A stretch of DNA of 64,000 nt from Bombyx mori (GCF_030269925.1 NC_085109.1:7130001-7194000); one strand, 5' to 3'; positions 1 through 12,571 are shown, counted from the first letter of the stretch. The notes: a model not told the origin generated them from the sequence alone. Numbers and translations are program-made.

Positions 1-1126
1 AAGCACCGTTAATGGATTGGGAAGATCCATAATGACGTGTTTAGGATGACGTCGACTGTTTCCCATTTGACCCACAAATCGCGTATGTGATTTTAATGGG
101 CAGCAGTGCCCACTATTCATGCAGTGGGATACAGCTAGTACAGTTTGGCTGTTAAGGGAATGAAGAACACTTAGCCTCAGAACCTGACTCGAAATAACTT
201 TAACAAGTATAACACCAACGAACGAAAATCGAAGTTGGACCCCGTAGTCCGAATTAAGGTCACAACGAGACCCAATCTTAAATTGCCGTTCTATTTATAT
301 CTATCTCCGCACATTCCATAAACACACCTCAAGATTTATCTGTACCTGCTTAGCGGCACCACAATTGATGAAAGTTTGCCAGACTATAGTTTAGTAGTGA
401 CATTACATCTACATTTATTGCTTACTATAAAGTGGGTTGATTTAACTTACCTTGTATTAAGTAGTTACTGTAGTCTGTAGACATCAGAACAAAAACCCCC
501 AATTGACCATGAAACAAAAAGTCAATATACCAACCTTTTATATGTATAACGACCACCCTTCGAACCGGTACGCATGGATAAGAAATGAATATTCTCAACA
601 AAAATTAAACATTCTACATTGAACAAGGCGTTATTGATGTCGAAACACAAACAAGACAAGAACACACAGACTCCTAACACCAAATAATTTCAACATGTAC
701 TAAATACGATCGAGAATCGAATCCCAATCAAAATATAAGTATAGCAGAATCACCAACCACTTGACCAACGAGCAAAACAAGAAAAAGCAACACGAAACAA
801 ATCAAGTAGCTTTTCAAAGTATGCGAAGTATTTTTTCATTACATTTACTTGAAGCGCTTAGGGTCCATCACTGTCTGTCTAGACTCGTTAACAGGGAATT
901 GTTGAAAATCTGTGCATTCCTTTCTAGCCGACAAAACTAATCGACTTATTACAACTACGTATAGTTTTTGTTTTCGATCTACGAAAGGGTTTTTAAAGTA
1001 AAAGTATTCTTGCATTTGTTTTTGTTTTGAAAATACTGTTCTCTTTCCGTGAATGTCGTTTAAAAGGATTAACGGGTTCACCGAACAATAGAGATAGCAT
1101 TGTTTACGAGCTAAATATTACGATTT
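1..1126. other. non-coding stretch, nothing recognised
   Basis: AT-rich sequence. I see no splice-linked frame, no RNA gene and no known repeat here. The short open frames have no recognisable motif. Confidence 0.5.
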
Positions 1127-1366
1127 ATTACTGGTGGTATGTCTTCTTGAGTCCGCACTGCCCTGGCTATTTCTGCCGTGAAGCAGTATTGCGTTTCGGT
1201 TTGAAGTGTGGGACAGACTATACTGAAACCTTAGAACTTATATCTCAAGGTGGGTGGCGCATTTACGTTATAGATGTCTATGGGCTCCAGTAACCATTTA
1301 ACCAGGTGGGCTGTGAGCTCGTCCACCCATCTATAATAAGCCCAGCAATAAAAACAAAAAAAAAAA
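1127..1366 (+). repeat. Bm1 SINE, 5'-truncated
   Basis: It begins at the Bm1 internal landmark ttactggtggta and runs through the landmarks ctatttctgccgtgaagcag, the gtgggtggcgcatttac block and the gctgtgagctcgtccaccc tail, then an A-rich end. The tRNA-like head is missing. A short internal deletion lies near the 'gagtccgcac' block. Confidence 0.9.
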
Positions 1367-1734
1367 CCTCGTGCTTTTACTACGCCATTGAGACCTCTAA
1401 AAACAAATAAAACAAACCGAAAAATAAATAAAAATTTGAGAGATTAGGTACGTTATTTGCTTCATGTAGAGTTCGTTTGACTAAAGTGATCTAAATAACT
1501 GCATATTTATTAAATTTAGATTTCCTGAAGTAAACCGAATCATCTGACGTTTTTACATCAAATCTGTTTAGTCCATTTCAATTCACGGTGTTAGTGCTGC
1601 ACCACTTTCTCCTTGAATGTAATCCCAAATTTTTGTGACACGTACGGCTTCAAAAACATTTTTATTGATTACCGTGGAACTAACTAGAAGATCTTATAGG
1701 GCCATTTGGTCTTTTAATCTCCGCGTTCTCGATA

Positions 1735-1850
1735 AGCCGTTTTGCAGCGGCTTGGCTCTTCCCCTGGCATTGCTGAAGTCTATGGGCGACGGTAATCACT
1801 CACCATCAGGTGGGCCATATTTTATGATCGTCTGGCTATAAAGGCAATAA
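1735..1850 (+). repeat. LINE 3' tail ('CGGCTTGGCTC' family)
   Basis: It carries a tail block shared with 17290-17410 and 61485-61578: a 'gcagcggcttggctct' start, then the 'tgctgaagtctatgggcgac' and 'tcaccatcaggtggg' blocks, ending in an A-rich stretch. At 17.1 kb the same block follows a reverse transcriptase C-terminus, which identifies it as a non-LTR retrotransposon tail. Confidence 0.7.
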
Positions 1851-2621
1851 AAAACCCAACTTTGTTATGATATATTATGTTCAAATATTCAGAATACGAA
1901 TGTATGTATAGACTTAGTATTGCAGCCATTGTAACTGGATACTATTATTCAAACACCCTGGTACTTACGGTCCGATCTATACCTTCACGCAGTACGTAAA
2001 GATTCTGAATTCGTGCATAGCATGTAGTTTTCGCAATGATTAATTAAACTAAATATTTTCTGGTATCTCAAAATACAGATTAGCAAATTCATTTTACAAA
2101 TTAGGGTGAAGGCTTGTCTTAAAATTTAAAAAAGTTAAAAAATGAAGCAGCCACTTATCAAAATAATTCGTCGGACCCTTATATTTTAATCGAAATATGG
2201 GTTTAATGACCATACTCATACAACTAATGTCCTCATACAAAAAACAATATCAAATTCGAGACATCACGTCGCCAGTTCAGGTCTTTGACTAATCACCCTT
2301 AATACTGTGGAATAAGGATGAAATTGCTATGTATTTGTTTGTTAAATGGGAGGTAACACAAAGCCGAGTAGCCACTTATAATCAAGTTCCTTCGGTTGAT
2401 AATTTATTATGTTAAAGAACTGAATCATGTGGCAATTTAATTCACCTGCACTCGGTTACATTGCATTGTCCCGATGTAGAAACACAGATTAGACATGCGA
2501 CAGAAATCGATTGTGATTGCTAAATATAAAGATTCGGCTTTGAATTATTTTAAAGTAGTCCATAACTATATTTCTGTGTATAATTAATACTTCTAGAAAA
2601 TTACTGTAGGTGGTTCATTTA

Positions 2622-2722
2622 GTCCTAATCTAACATTACAATATATTTTTTTAAATCAAATAAATTATAATACTTTTGTGGACCTAATTTTTTCAATGTT
2701 TCAAGAATATTTAAATAATATC
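2622..2722. repeat. unclassified interspersed repeat (inverted partner at 6572)
   Basis: About 90 bp around 'gtggacctaatttt' and 'tcaatgtttcaagaatattt' reappears in inverse orientation at 6572-6665 with small differences. No coding content is visible and the family was not recognised. Confidence 0.6.
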
Positions 2723-2774
2723 AAAATTTATGAAGCCACAAAAATTACTGTAGCTAGTTCATTTAGTTCTAGTC

Positions 2775-2828
2775 TGTGGGCTGTGAGCTCGTCTACTAAT
2801 CTAAGCAATAAAAAAAATAAAAAATAAA
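2775..2828 (+). repeat. Bm1 SINE tail fragment
   Basis: Only the last ~40 bases of Bm1 are present (gtgggctgtgagctcgtc, ctaagcaataaaa), followed by an A-rich end. Confidence 0.8.
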
Positions 2829-3164
2829 ATGTTCGAAACGATATTTTATAGACTTAATTTAATCATAGTTTCCTTAAATTTACAATGAAATGCAAAAAGT
2901 ATCATGTTTTTTTTTCGCGTTCATGTTTTTCGCTATAGAAACCAGATGAGCTAATAGCTCTTACCAAGTGTTATGTGACCCTGAAATCCACGAGCACCAA
3001 CAACGACAGACAGACAGATGCGAAAAATCTGTAAGTGGCCCCGATAATGTGGCAAGATGCGTCCGCTGGTTAGATCCGATGATTATAGCATCATATATTT
3101 CGGGTTGAGGTAAGGACAGTAGTTGTTATAACACGATACAATCGAGAGTGTAAGATGGCCAGTG

Positions 3165-3290
3165 AGCTTCGTTTCATCTGACTCGGTGGGGCAGTAATTA
3201 GCGCCCCTGATTACTGGGTCGAGGGTCGTGGGTTTGATTTCCACATCGAGCAAACGTTTGTATCACGAACAGGTTTGTTTTATGTATTTT
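3165..3290 (+). repeat. tRNA-derived SINE head (not Bm1)
   Basis: The stretch resembles a degenerate tRNA. A box-A-like 'tggggcagtaattagcg' is followed about 40 bases later by a box-B-like 'gtgggtttgatttccac', as in RNA polymerase III promoters. It differs from the Bm1 head (gtcgtggcctaaaggataag) and abuts a Bm1 copy in the opposite orientation. A decayed tRNA pseudogene is the alternative. Confidence 0.45.
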
Positions 3291-3540
3291 TTTATTTATT
3301 GCATATATGGGTGGATGAGCTCACAGCCCACCTAGTGTTAAGAGGTTACCGGAGCCCATAGACATCTATAACGTAAATGCCGCCACTCACCTTGGGATAT
3401 GAGTTCTAAGGTCTCAGTTTTCACAGTATAACGGCTGCTCCGCCCTTCAAACCGAAACGCATTACTGCTTCACGGCAGAAATAGGCAGCGTGGTGGTAAC
3501 TGCCCGTGCGGACTCACAAGAGGTCCTTCCACCGGTATTT
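3291..3540 (-). repeat. Bm1 SINE, 5'-truncated
   Basis: Reverse-orientation Bm1 body, from the tail 'gggtggatgagctcacagccc' to 'caagaggtccttccaccgg'. It is more diverged than neighbouring copies. Confidence 0.9.
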
Positions 3541-4239
3541 AAGATCACATGTATATATTTAAAATGTACTTAAGTATGCGTATCAGGCTCTGGTTTCCAT
3601 AGTACAGGAAGTCCTAGTCCTAATTTGGGGCTCGATGACCGTGTGAGACTTGTCCCAGGTTATTATTACAATGTGCAAAAAATTCATTTCATCGGCAATA
3701 ATACAATATACATAATATGTATAATAAATAGTTGACGATTTTTTAGCGGGCTTCTGATTGATAAGATAGGTATTGTTTTGACAGAATGACTTTTGATAAA
3801 ATGCCATGAAAAATGCGTTATGCCATGATTTTCAGTAATCCTGTAACTCTTATCCCTCCTTCTCATGGCTCCCACAGCCAGCTTTATCTGTTCCATTTGC
3901 TTCGCGTATAACAAATTGCATAATATGGTGAAAATAGTTATTTCCTAATAGTTTAAAACGTATTGTATAAAAAAAAAGGTGTTGAATTAATTTTTTTGAG
4001 GGACATTACACTTTTCACTTAACATAATTACTTTCAGTCAATAATTGTTAGAAATACTTTTTATAGCTGTAGACCTCTGGATTGTTCCGTTTTTTGTACA
4101 AACTAGATGTCACCCGGAGGAATTTCTAATTTCCGGTCAATTTTACTTCTTAAGATCGGTCGAATTCAATTGAGTCACGTATTCGGGGTCAAAAATATAT
4201 TTAAACTGTTTAAGTTTTGTTACCTACAAAATATTTTGT

Positions 4240-4370
4240 TAGTCATTTATTTATTTATTTGATTGGATAAATGATCTCACGGTCACCGTTGCCCACGGAC
4301 ATCACAGCGTGAATGCTGTCACCCACCTTGAGACCTAGTGTCCAAGTCTCAGTAATATAGCAAGCATAAC
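4240..4370 (-). repeat. degraded Bm1-like fragment, interrupted by a LINE
   Basis: Weak Bm1 similarity in reverse orientation ('gatctcacgg', 'cacccaccttgagacc', 'agcataacggct'). A LINE tail is inserted at 4382. Confidence 0.5.
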
Positions 4371-4771
4371 GGCTCTCGATTCACGTCCTTACGGATCCAT
4401 CAGATTCAATAACCTTTGCATTAGACGCCTTCAGCTCTAACACTAGGAGCAGGCTTAGGGACCCCGGTAACCATACTCGTCGAACTCGACAAAGAGTTCG
4501 CCGTGCAACCTAAACCATGAATCAGCTCGCTGAGTTTCTCGCCGGATCTTCTCAGCGGGTCGCGATTCCGATCCGGTAGTAGATTCATTCGCGAAGCAGC
4601 TGCTCTTGAGCTGTTAGGTCTCCTTCGGAGGCGCTCGGGTAGCTATTAGCAAATCCCACCCCTCCTGGCTGAGCCTTTGCTCGCGCACCTGTCCTGGTGA
4701 AACTGGAAAGGCCTCCGGGCCACCAGTAATTCTTCAATCATTAAAAAAAAAAAAAAAAAAGGCTCTCGATT
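4371..4771 (+). mobile_element. BMC1-type LINE, 3' fragment with target-site duplication
   Basis: The + strand sequence is collinear with the 3' end of the large LINE at 20.4-22.8 kb: 'acggatccatcag', 'gtcgaactcgac', 'ctcgccggatcttctcagcg', 'ctggtgaaactggaaaggcc'. It ends in a run of about 18 A. The 11-bp flank 'ggctctcgatt' occurs at 4371-4381 and again right after the poly-A at 4761-4771. This marks target-primed insertion of a severely 5'-truncated copy. No intact coding sequence remains. Confidence 0.9.
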
Positions 4772-5934
4772 GACGAGTTTTAGCCGTGTTTGTTTTAAAT
4801 CTTGTTGTAAAACGTACAATGAAATAATAATGTTTTAAATAATATATAATTATACCATAGAGAGATGCGTGGCTGTAATAATATGTTTGTATACGTATAA
4901 AAAGTGTTCTATCTGTCGGTTCGTCCTTTGTTAAATAAATTAGTTTCGGTGTCCACCAAATTACGCCTCCATCCTATCTATACGTACAGCGCATTCGAAC
5001 TCGACAGGAAAATATGCTCTACCTATTATTTCACTTTGAATAAATTAACATATATGAACGTCTCAACAAAACGAGAGCTGAAACAATAGTAGATCATCCA
5101 TCATTGAAAAAAGCTTTTGGAAACACTAGTAGCCAAATACTATTTGTTTTCATTGATTTATTCATGGTCATACTTAAGATACAAGGCGCCGACAAAGACA
5201 CTCTTTTAGAAACACCCGTCTCGTTCGAATTGGTAATGAGAGTTTATGTGTGTGTAACGTTACAAAATAACAAGTCACGTAGTAACCGACTAAAGTGAAA
5301 CTGAATATTTTTAGAGATATAGGAATTATGAAAACTAAATCAGTACGAAATCACGCACTGGAATACGCATACATCCATTTCATTATTTTGATAATGCACG
5401 TAAAAATGCATACGCTATGCATTGGTATATGCAAAGTACAATGGCTATTGTTTATTTAAGTTGGCTGTGATATAAATTTTATGAATACGTTCTGTGATAA
5501 GGGCGCATGTGATAAATTGCCTGTTTCATAAGGCGTTCATTAGAAGCGTGCAAAATGCGCTCCGTCGCGCAGCGATAACTTTGCTGATAACGATTTTACT
5601 GCCACAAATATTACTTGTTCGTTTATCCCCACTCGATTTATATTTGAATACTTGAAAAGCGATTTGAAAAAGAAAGCTATTTAAAAAAATTCTACCCCAA
5701 TACGTGATTTGTAAAATGCTAATCTTTTCTCAACTCCTCTATTTTTTTTAGTTTCAATCGTTATTCTGTTTAACATTATCACGTTATAATTTGAGCATGT
5801 ACAAATTGAACTATACTCTAAACAGTTAACATTATAGAACATCAAAACACAACTACATATAAACTTATTCGTAAAAGAAATTCATTTAAAGTAGTTTAAA
5901 AAAACATAAAGAAAAAACTAATTTTGTTATAATA

Positions 5935-6158
5935 ATAATAAATATTATAAAGAGGAAAGATTTGTTTGTTTGTTTGTTTCGAATAGGCTCCGAAACTACT
6001 GGACCGATTTGAAAAATTCTTTTTCCATTAGAAGCCGACATTGTCCCTGATGAACATAGTCCACTTTTTTTAAATTTTTTTTAATTTTTTTTTTATTTTT
6101 TTTTTTGGTTTCATGTGTGTTTTAATGTTTCCGAAGCGAAGCGAGGGCGGGTCGCTAG
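5935..6158 (-). repeat. interspersed repeat, RTE-type ('ctagcgacccgccctcgc' family)
   Basis: Reverse complement of the family at 12355-12571. Shared landmarks are the (tttg)n run, 'gaataggctccgaaactact', 'gaagccgacattgtccctga' and the terminal 'gcgagggcgggtcgctag'. Assignment to RTE-type retroposons is from memory of lepidopteran repeats and is tentative. Confidence 0.7.
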
Positions 6159-6571
6159 TTTTGTTATAAACGAACACTGCTTCAGTTATCGTTGTAAATT
6201 TTACATAAACATATTACAATTATGTTAATCTAACTTAGTTTTATATCATAAAAATATTTCAAGAATGTTTTAGCATTCACTTCAAAAGTCTATTTGCTGG
6301 TAATTTACGAAAACACCTAAAAAGTAGAGCTATTTTCTTAGCGAAATAATCATCTATGTCGATTCATCTTGACTATATCTTCTGCAGTGGCATCATGGAG
6401 TCCATTATATAAAACTCAGCTCGAAACGATAATCCGACGTGGACATTGGTGTGTGTGCCTCAAACGCACGAATAAACTCTAGTATACTCGTACCTACGCA
6501 AGTAAATAGTGGAGTAGATAACATGGTTATGACTTCCCGAGATTTTCGCGAGTTTGCTATAAAAACTTTTG

Positions 6572-6665
6572 ATGACATTATTTAAATATTCTTGAAACAT
6601 TGAAACAATTAGATCCACAAAAATAATTTATTTGAATTAAAAAAAATATGTTCTAATGTTAGACT
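6572..6665. repeat. unclassified interspersed repeat (inverted partner at 2622)
   Basis: Inverse copy of 2622-2722, with 'aaatattcttgaaacattga' and 'gatccacaaaaataattt'. It lies immediately before a Bm1 copy. Confidence 0.6.
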
Positions 6666-6666
6666 T

Positions 6667-6833
6667 TTACTGGTGGTAGGACCTCTTGTGAGTCCGCGCG
6701 GGTAGGTACCACCGCCCTGCCTATTTCTGCCGTGAAGCAGTAATGCGTTTCGGTTTGAAGGGTGAAGCAGTCGTTGTAACTATACTGAGATCTTAGAACT
6801 TATATCTCAAGGTGGGTGGCGCATTTACGCTGT
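6667..6833 (+). repeat. Bm1 SINE fragment, left arm of an inverted pair
   Basis: Bm1 body from 'ttactggtggtaggacctc' to 'gtggcgcatttacgctgtag', cut off before the tail and joined directly to an opposite-strand Bm1. Confidence 0.9.
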
Positions 6834-7084
6834 AGCAAAAATAGGCAGAGTGGTGGTACCCATCCGCGCGGACTCACAAGAGGTCCTACCACCAGTAATT
6901 ACGCAAATTATAATTTTGCGGGTTTGATTTTTATTACACGATGTTATTCCTTCGCCGTGGAAGTTAATCGTGAACCTTTGTTGAGTACGTAATTCATTAG
7001 AAAAATTAGTACCCGCCTGAGATTCGAACACCGGTGCATCGCTCAACACGAAGGCACCGGACGTCTTATCCGTTAGGCCACGAC
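6834..7084 (-). repeat. Bm1 SINE with tRNA-like head, right arm of an inverted pair
   Basis: Reverse orientation. It runs from 'aaaaataggcagagtggtgg' through the linker block (ttacacgatgttattccttc) to the tRNA-like head, which ends at ccacgac. Box-B-like 'gattcgaacaccggtgc' is preserved. The tail half is missing where it meets the + copy. Confidence 0.9.
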
Positions 7085-9290
7085 GACTTCAAAATCACGT
7101 TCAAAATCATCAGAACACCTTAACGTACTATCAGAAACATAAAACCATCAAGATCTCTCTAATATTCATTGAAGTGTGAGAAACGGCCCTAATTTTAATG
7201 AAGTCCGAAGATTCATCGGAAAAAATAAACAACCGTCCCGAGGAAATGAGTAGGGAATGACGGAATGATGCCGGTAACGAGCTAGTGTCGCTCCAGTGAT
7301 CACACTGAGCCTTCCGGTGAAGCGCCGTGGAAAGCAGGAAACAACACCTGTTCTCATTAAACATATAAATTCGTTTTAACTATTACTTTAGATACAATAT
7401 CGTCATAGATATGGAACTAAAAAATACGTTTAGATGTTTCCAGGCTGTAAAGGCAATATTCATTATAATTTTTTCATAATTATAGCAATAATGAAAGCAG
7501 AAAATGTATGCGAAGCGTAAAGAATACCAAAAATATTTATTGTTTATGCCTGTTATATTGGCAATTATAATTATAATACTTGAATTATATTCAAGGTATG
7601 CCTGCTGATTTTCATTCGCCTGTACTTCTGCGGACTGTGGCTCTTGTCTTAACCAGTGGTGAATTTTATTTTGACTTTCAATAAGATAGTTCGATGAATT
7701 GCAAATTGAAATAAATGATTTTTAATTATATACAAGATAAAAAAAAATGTAAACGAGATGCCGCCGTCAGATGTAACAAAGGTAAAAAAGGATTAATAAA
7801 GTTCAAATTTATTGGAATTAATAATTTGTATAATTCCGAGTACATTGATTAGTTAAAATTAGAAAACCACAAAAATACAAATTATCGTCGTTAAGAAACC
7901 ACAGTCCGTTCTTTGTCAGTTGTACACGCTTCATTTCGCACTAATCCCAACCTGTACTAATTCAGGCGTTACAAAGATTGATGAAGGTAGCAAATTAAAA
8001 TCGGCTAGACAACAAAACCACACAGGATATTAGGTATCCTATCGAAAAAAATTAAAAACCTCGGACACCTTTTTTAATCCATCCTAAAAAAGGTCAAATA
8101 AAAAATTCGGCGCTAAAAAGAATAACACCAGAGTCTATTACTCGTATAGCATGTCATCGACGGTTCATTAAAATGCGATGACTTAACACAAACACCATAG
8201 TGGACTTCATTGATAGCCTCCAACGTAGGTTGGACTGCATAAAAACACCATCACTTATTCAAACGAAACTGATCCTTAAGCTGAATTAAATAAAGGTGTT
8301 AATTTTCATAAAGTAAAGAATTCACCGGTTCCTTTTGGAATGAAAGATAGTCGACAATAGCATTTCATTCCGTGGATCCATTGATAAGTTTGAAGCTACC
8401 AGTGTTACAAGAAGTGATCTCACGAGCCCCGACTTCCGAATACCAAAATGTTTCAAAGCAAATCGAAATTTATATTATTTCGATGATATCATTAACGGTA
8501 ATCAATGTTTACTTAAAATTGAATAACCCATGAATTTTGTCTTTTCACTTCACGATTTTGAATCAGAAACGCGAATTTAACATCATATATTTGTCAAAAA
8601 AGATTCAAAGTGTTCAAATTATATTTCACGAAATCGTCGATGTGGAAAATGACCAAAAAAATGTGTTGTAGATAATGTGATGATATTCGTTTGAAATGTT
8701 TTACGTCAACCAGAAAAAAAGAAAGCTGGTAATGTTTACTTTCCAAATCCGTGAGAAACAGAACTCGTCAGAAACTTTCAGCATCTTCAATATTAAGTAC
8801 GAGGGCAAAAAACAGTAAACCGTAATGGAACAGTTACGAATTATTGTGCCGTGGTAATTACAAATTCAATGCAAAATTGAATGCTCTCAAAACACTTTGT
8901 GGGGCCGATTCTGTTTGGAATAAATTAATTATGGCAATTTACGTCGATTTTCCATCGTCAGTCGCAGCCGACACCGTTAAAATTATAATTTTGTACTTCG
9001 ACTGTTCGTTATTGTTTAGTTAACATTTACAGTAAATATTTAACTACAAACATTGAAATTTAGTAACAACTCTGTAACGCTTTCAGGAATATTGTTTATT
9101 TTATGTACGAAGTTCGTTATATTATAATTCGAGAACAGTTCACGTTCTATGACCCAAAAATATCCAATCACAGAATACTGTTTCTACTTTGAAGTTCCTT
9201 ATCAAGGTAGCAGATTCTGAAACAAAAAAGCTCCGGACATAATAAAAGTGATCACATTAATCTTCCTCACATTAATTTCCTTACATTACA
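7085..9290. other. non-coding stretch, nothing firmly recognised
   Basis: AT-rich throughout, except a more GC-rich patch at about 7190-7330 that may be an old retroelement piece. No supported gene. Confidence 0.4.
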
Positions 9291-9646
9291 TAATTAAATA
9301 CGTACTCGACAAATGTTCACGATTGTCTTTCACGGTGAAGGAATAACATCGTGTAATAAAAATGAAACCCGCAAAATTATAATTTGCGTAATTACTGGTG
9401 GCAGGACCTATTGTGAGTCCGCGCGTGTGGGTACCACCACCCTGCCTATTTCTACCGTGAAGCAGTAATACGTTTCGGTTTGAAGGGTGGGGCAGCCGTT
9501 GTAACTATACTTGAGACCTTAGAACTTATATCTCAAGGTGGGTGGCGCATTTACGTTGTGGATGTCTATGGGCTCCAGTAACCACTTAACACCAGGTGGG
9601 CTGTGAGCTCGTCCACCCACCTAAGCAATAAAAAAAAAAAAAAAAA
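9291..9646 (+). repeat. Bm1 SINE, nearly complete, lacking the tRNA head
   Basis: It starts in the post-tRNA linker (aaatacgtactcgac), then has the 'aataacatcgtgtaataaaa' block and the whole body, ending at 'ctaagcaataaaa' with a run of about 17 A. Confidence 0.95.
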
Positions 9647-10455
9647 CATAAACTTCATCGTAATGAATTTTATTAATATTCAGCCTCCGCAGAAGTCGTT
9701 TTTGGTATACAAAGTGTCAATTTTTCAACATGGTTTGTTTTATTAGTACAGATGAACAGATAATCTCACGGCTCATGTTTTAACTACCACCGTGCAATAC
9801 AAGTTAGATCAGTCTTTATTGGATGGGAATAAGGACGACCTCAGCTTCAACAAATTTTCCGATGTCAAGATACTAAAATTACAGTCAATAAGGGTGTTCG
9901 TTTGTAATTTATGTTTAATGTGCTATGTATACACTTTACATGTTAATTTCTAAAGTCAGTAACTCAGTTGGTAACATATTTTTTTATTTCAAATAAATTC
10001 AGAAGTATCAGAATGTGCAACACGAACCACACATCCAATCCATCAAGCCAATCCAAAATAAACCTTATCACACGCTCATAAAGAGCTTTCGTTAGCATAG
10101 TTTAATTCGAATCAAATAATATTTAAACCATAGAATTGGGCTGTTTTAAATTTATTTGAAATCTTTTCGTGATATTTAAGTACTTCAAACCGTGGATAAT
10201 GGTTTAAAAAGATGATATTTTTCATACTTAATAACTTGTTAAAATTTTTAACTTGCATATGTTTGTATGTTCAATTTAAATATACTTTTTTTTACAGAAG
10301 TAATTCATAACACATTTATTTGGTTTCTATCTAAATATCAGTAAATTTATAATGTGTGTGTATTAAAAATATACTTAATAGGAAAACTTATGAAATACCC
10401 GAATTAGGAATAAAAATTTACAGGTTTAAAGTTTCTTTCGGACTGAATCGAAGTT

Positions 10456-10660
10456 ATGATAACAGCTCATGTTTTATCTTCTTTTTCGTCTCCGCCTTAT
10501 CCCACTAGGTGGGGTCGGCACAACGAATTTTTCTCTTCCATTCTCTTCTATCAGCCGTCATCTCAACACTCACTCCTTTATTCACACATTCCATCCATGT
10601 CTTCTTCGGTCGACCTCTTCCCATTCTACCTTGCACTACTATTTCGATACATATCCTAGT
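10456..10660 (-). mobile_element. LINE reverse transcriptase C-terminal remnant (RTE-like)
   Basis: Translating the minus strand gives 'QGRMGRGRPKKTWMECV' and 'MTADRREWKRKIRCADPT'. These resemble the C-terminus of RTE-type reverse transcriptases common in moths (GRPKK...W..CV, then D R .EW...CADPT). Only the last ~65 codons remain, with no RT core. The + strand frame over the same bases is a shadow. Confidence 0.7.
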
Positions 10661-12354
10661 CACATGCATCTCATTATATCATTATTAAAAAAAACAGATT
10701 TCCCGCAAAATGTCAAACGTTAATGACGCTGTCACTCAATTTGGAGTTAACACTATGATTTTCAAACAATATAATACGTCTCGTGAAAAAATGAATGTTC
10801 AAAAACTATAGGAATATGTACCTACTGTTTAGAAAAAAAAAGATGTTTTTAACATTTTAAATTAAAACAATTCGATATGCAAAAGACGTTTCTTAAATAG
10901 TTGATAAATACGATACACAAACTTAAGGATTGTTTATTATTTATAATGCAGCTTTAAAAACACAATTGTTCAAATTGTATTGTATTATAATATAAATGGC
11001 GCCCCATCATCCAAGTTTTTACGCAAACACATACATATACTATTTTTGTTATATGCGTTTGTATTCGTAATTGCAAAAGTAATAACAAAATTTTGTTTGT
11101 AAATCAACTGTTTTAACAATTTTGGTAGCTACAACAGCACTAACACAAAACCTCATGTTATATTACGTATGATATCTGCTATTTGACATATAGTTCTGTT
11201 TATACACTAAAATTCTTTACGGATTTCGTTTTTATTTTGATTTTTAGACTAAATCAGATTACTTTAAGAAATTATAATAGGTATATCGCAAAAATAGTAG
11301 CAAAGAAGTTGCCCAATAAATACTCGTATAGTTTTTAAATGCTTCCTTAAAAGGTGGAATAATTTTTCATCTATATTAAGCTATGCTGTTGAAGTCTAAA
11401 TTGCTTTAAAAACCATATTTTAATATTTTTTTCCATTATACGTACACTTATACTGGTGTAGTTAAATCTAATATTGAATACTCGTGATTCGGCGTTTTGT
11501 TATCTGCCATATATTATTATATTAAGTTATTATATTAATTATTATATGCCATTAATATATACATATATACATACTAATTAAAAACCCCTCGTCAGCCTGT
11601 TTTTAGTGAATCTTTAAATTATACCCGTTATTTAAAAAATAGACACTAAATGCTTGAACATAGATACTACCAGAAAGTTTGACAAAATTTATCGTTAAAC
11701 TACGCAAGATAAGCAGAATTCATAAAAATCTTATTTTCAAAAACCTATGTAATTTAATTATTATTATTAATTTAATTTCTTAGAAAGATATTGTCAACTT
11801 CTTTCAAGATTTTATTTAATAAGCATATTTTTAAGTAGCACAATTTTAGTCTAGTAGGTACTGCTTTTCACTAACACCCGTATTTTTCCGAAACTTTAAA
11901 TCCATGAAAGCTATTTTTAAATATCATGTAGTTTAAGATGAAAGTTTTTTAATACTTTAACCTTCTTCAGGAAAAAAATCTTAATTATTCAATACATAAT
12001 TGAAGATATAATTAGAACAAATGTATAGGCATATTGTAAAAAAAATCGGAATTTACTTATTTTCAGTTTGCAATTTCCAAATATTTAGGTGATTATAATT
12101 AACTTCGAACACCAACCGAAAGACAATGAACTGAATCTTCCGTAAAAATCGTTCAATCGCTTCAGAGTTCTTCAAACGTATGTGGTAGAACAAAGAAAAA
12201 AAACAATTTTTTCAACTGAAAAAGTGAATGTAGCCTCTAATATATTCGGTTTTTTATTTCGACGACGACTCAAATACTCTATAATTTCATGTAGTTGCAT
12301 ATTCTATTATAAAGTTTTTATGAATTTTAAGGTCCATTTTCAAATTATAATAAA
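10661..12354. other. AT-rich non-coding stretch
   Basis: Very AT-rich, with simple A/T patches near 11510-11580. No coding signal or repeat family was recognised. Confidence 0.5.
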
Positions 12355-12571
12355 CTAGCGACCCGCCCTCGCTTCGCTTCGGAAACATTAAAACACACAT
12401 GAAACCAAAAAAATAAAATATTTTTTTTTTTTTAAAAAGTAGCCTATGTTCTTCAGGGACAATGTCGGCTTCTAATGGAAAAAGAATTTTTCAAATCGGT
12501 CCAGTAGTTTCGGAGCCTATTCGAAACAAACAAACAAACAAATCCTTCCTCTTTATAATATTAGTATAGAT
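12355..12571 (+). repeat. interspersed repeat, RTE-type ('ctagcgacccgccctcgc' family)
   Basis: It starts 'ctagcgacccgccctcgctt' and ends 'ataatattagtatagatt', after an (aaac)n run and 'cggtccagtagtttcggag'. It is the forward-orientation counterpart of 5935-6158. Confidence 0.75.

Noticed and set aside
5941..5980. CRISPR-like or satellite array at the (tttg)n run
   Set aside because: It is a four-base microsatellite inside an interspersed repeat; no spacer structure exists anywhere in the window.
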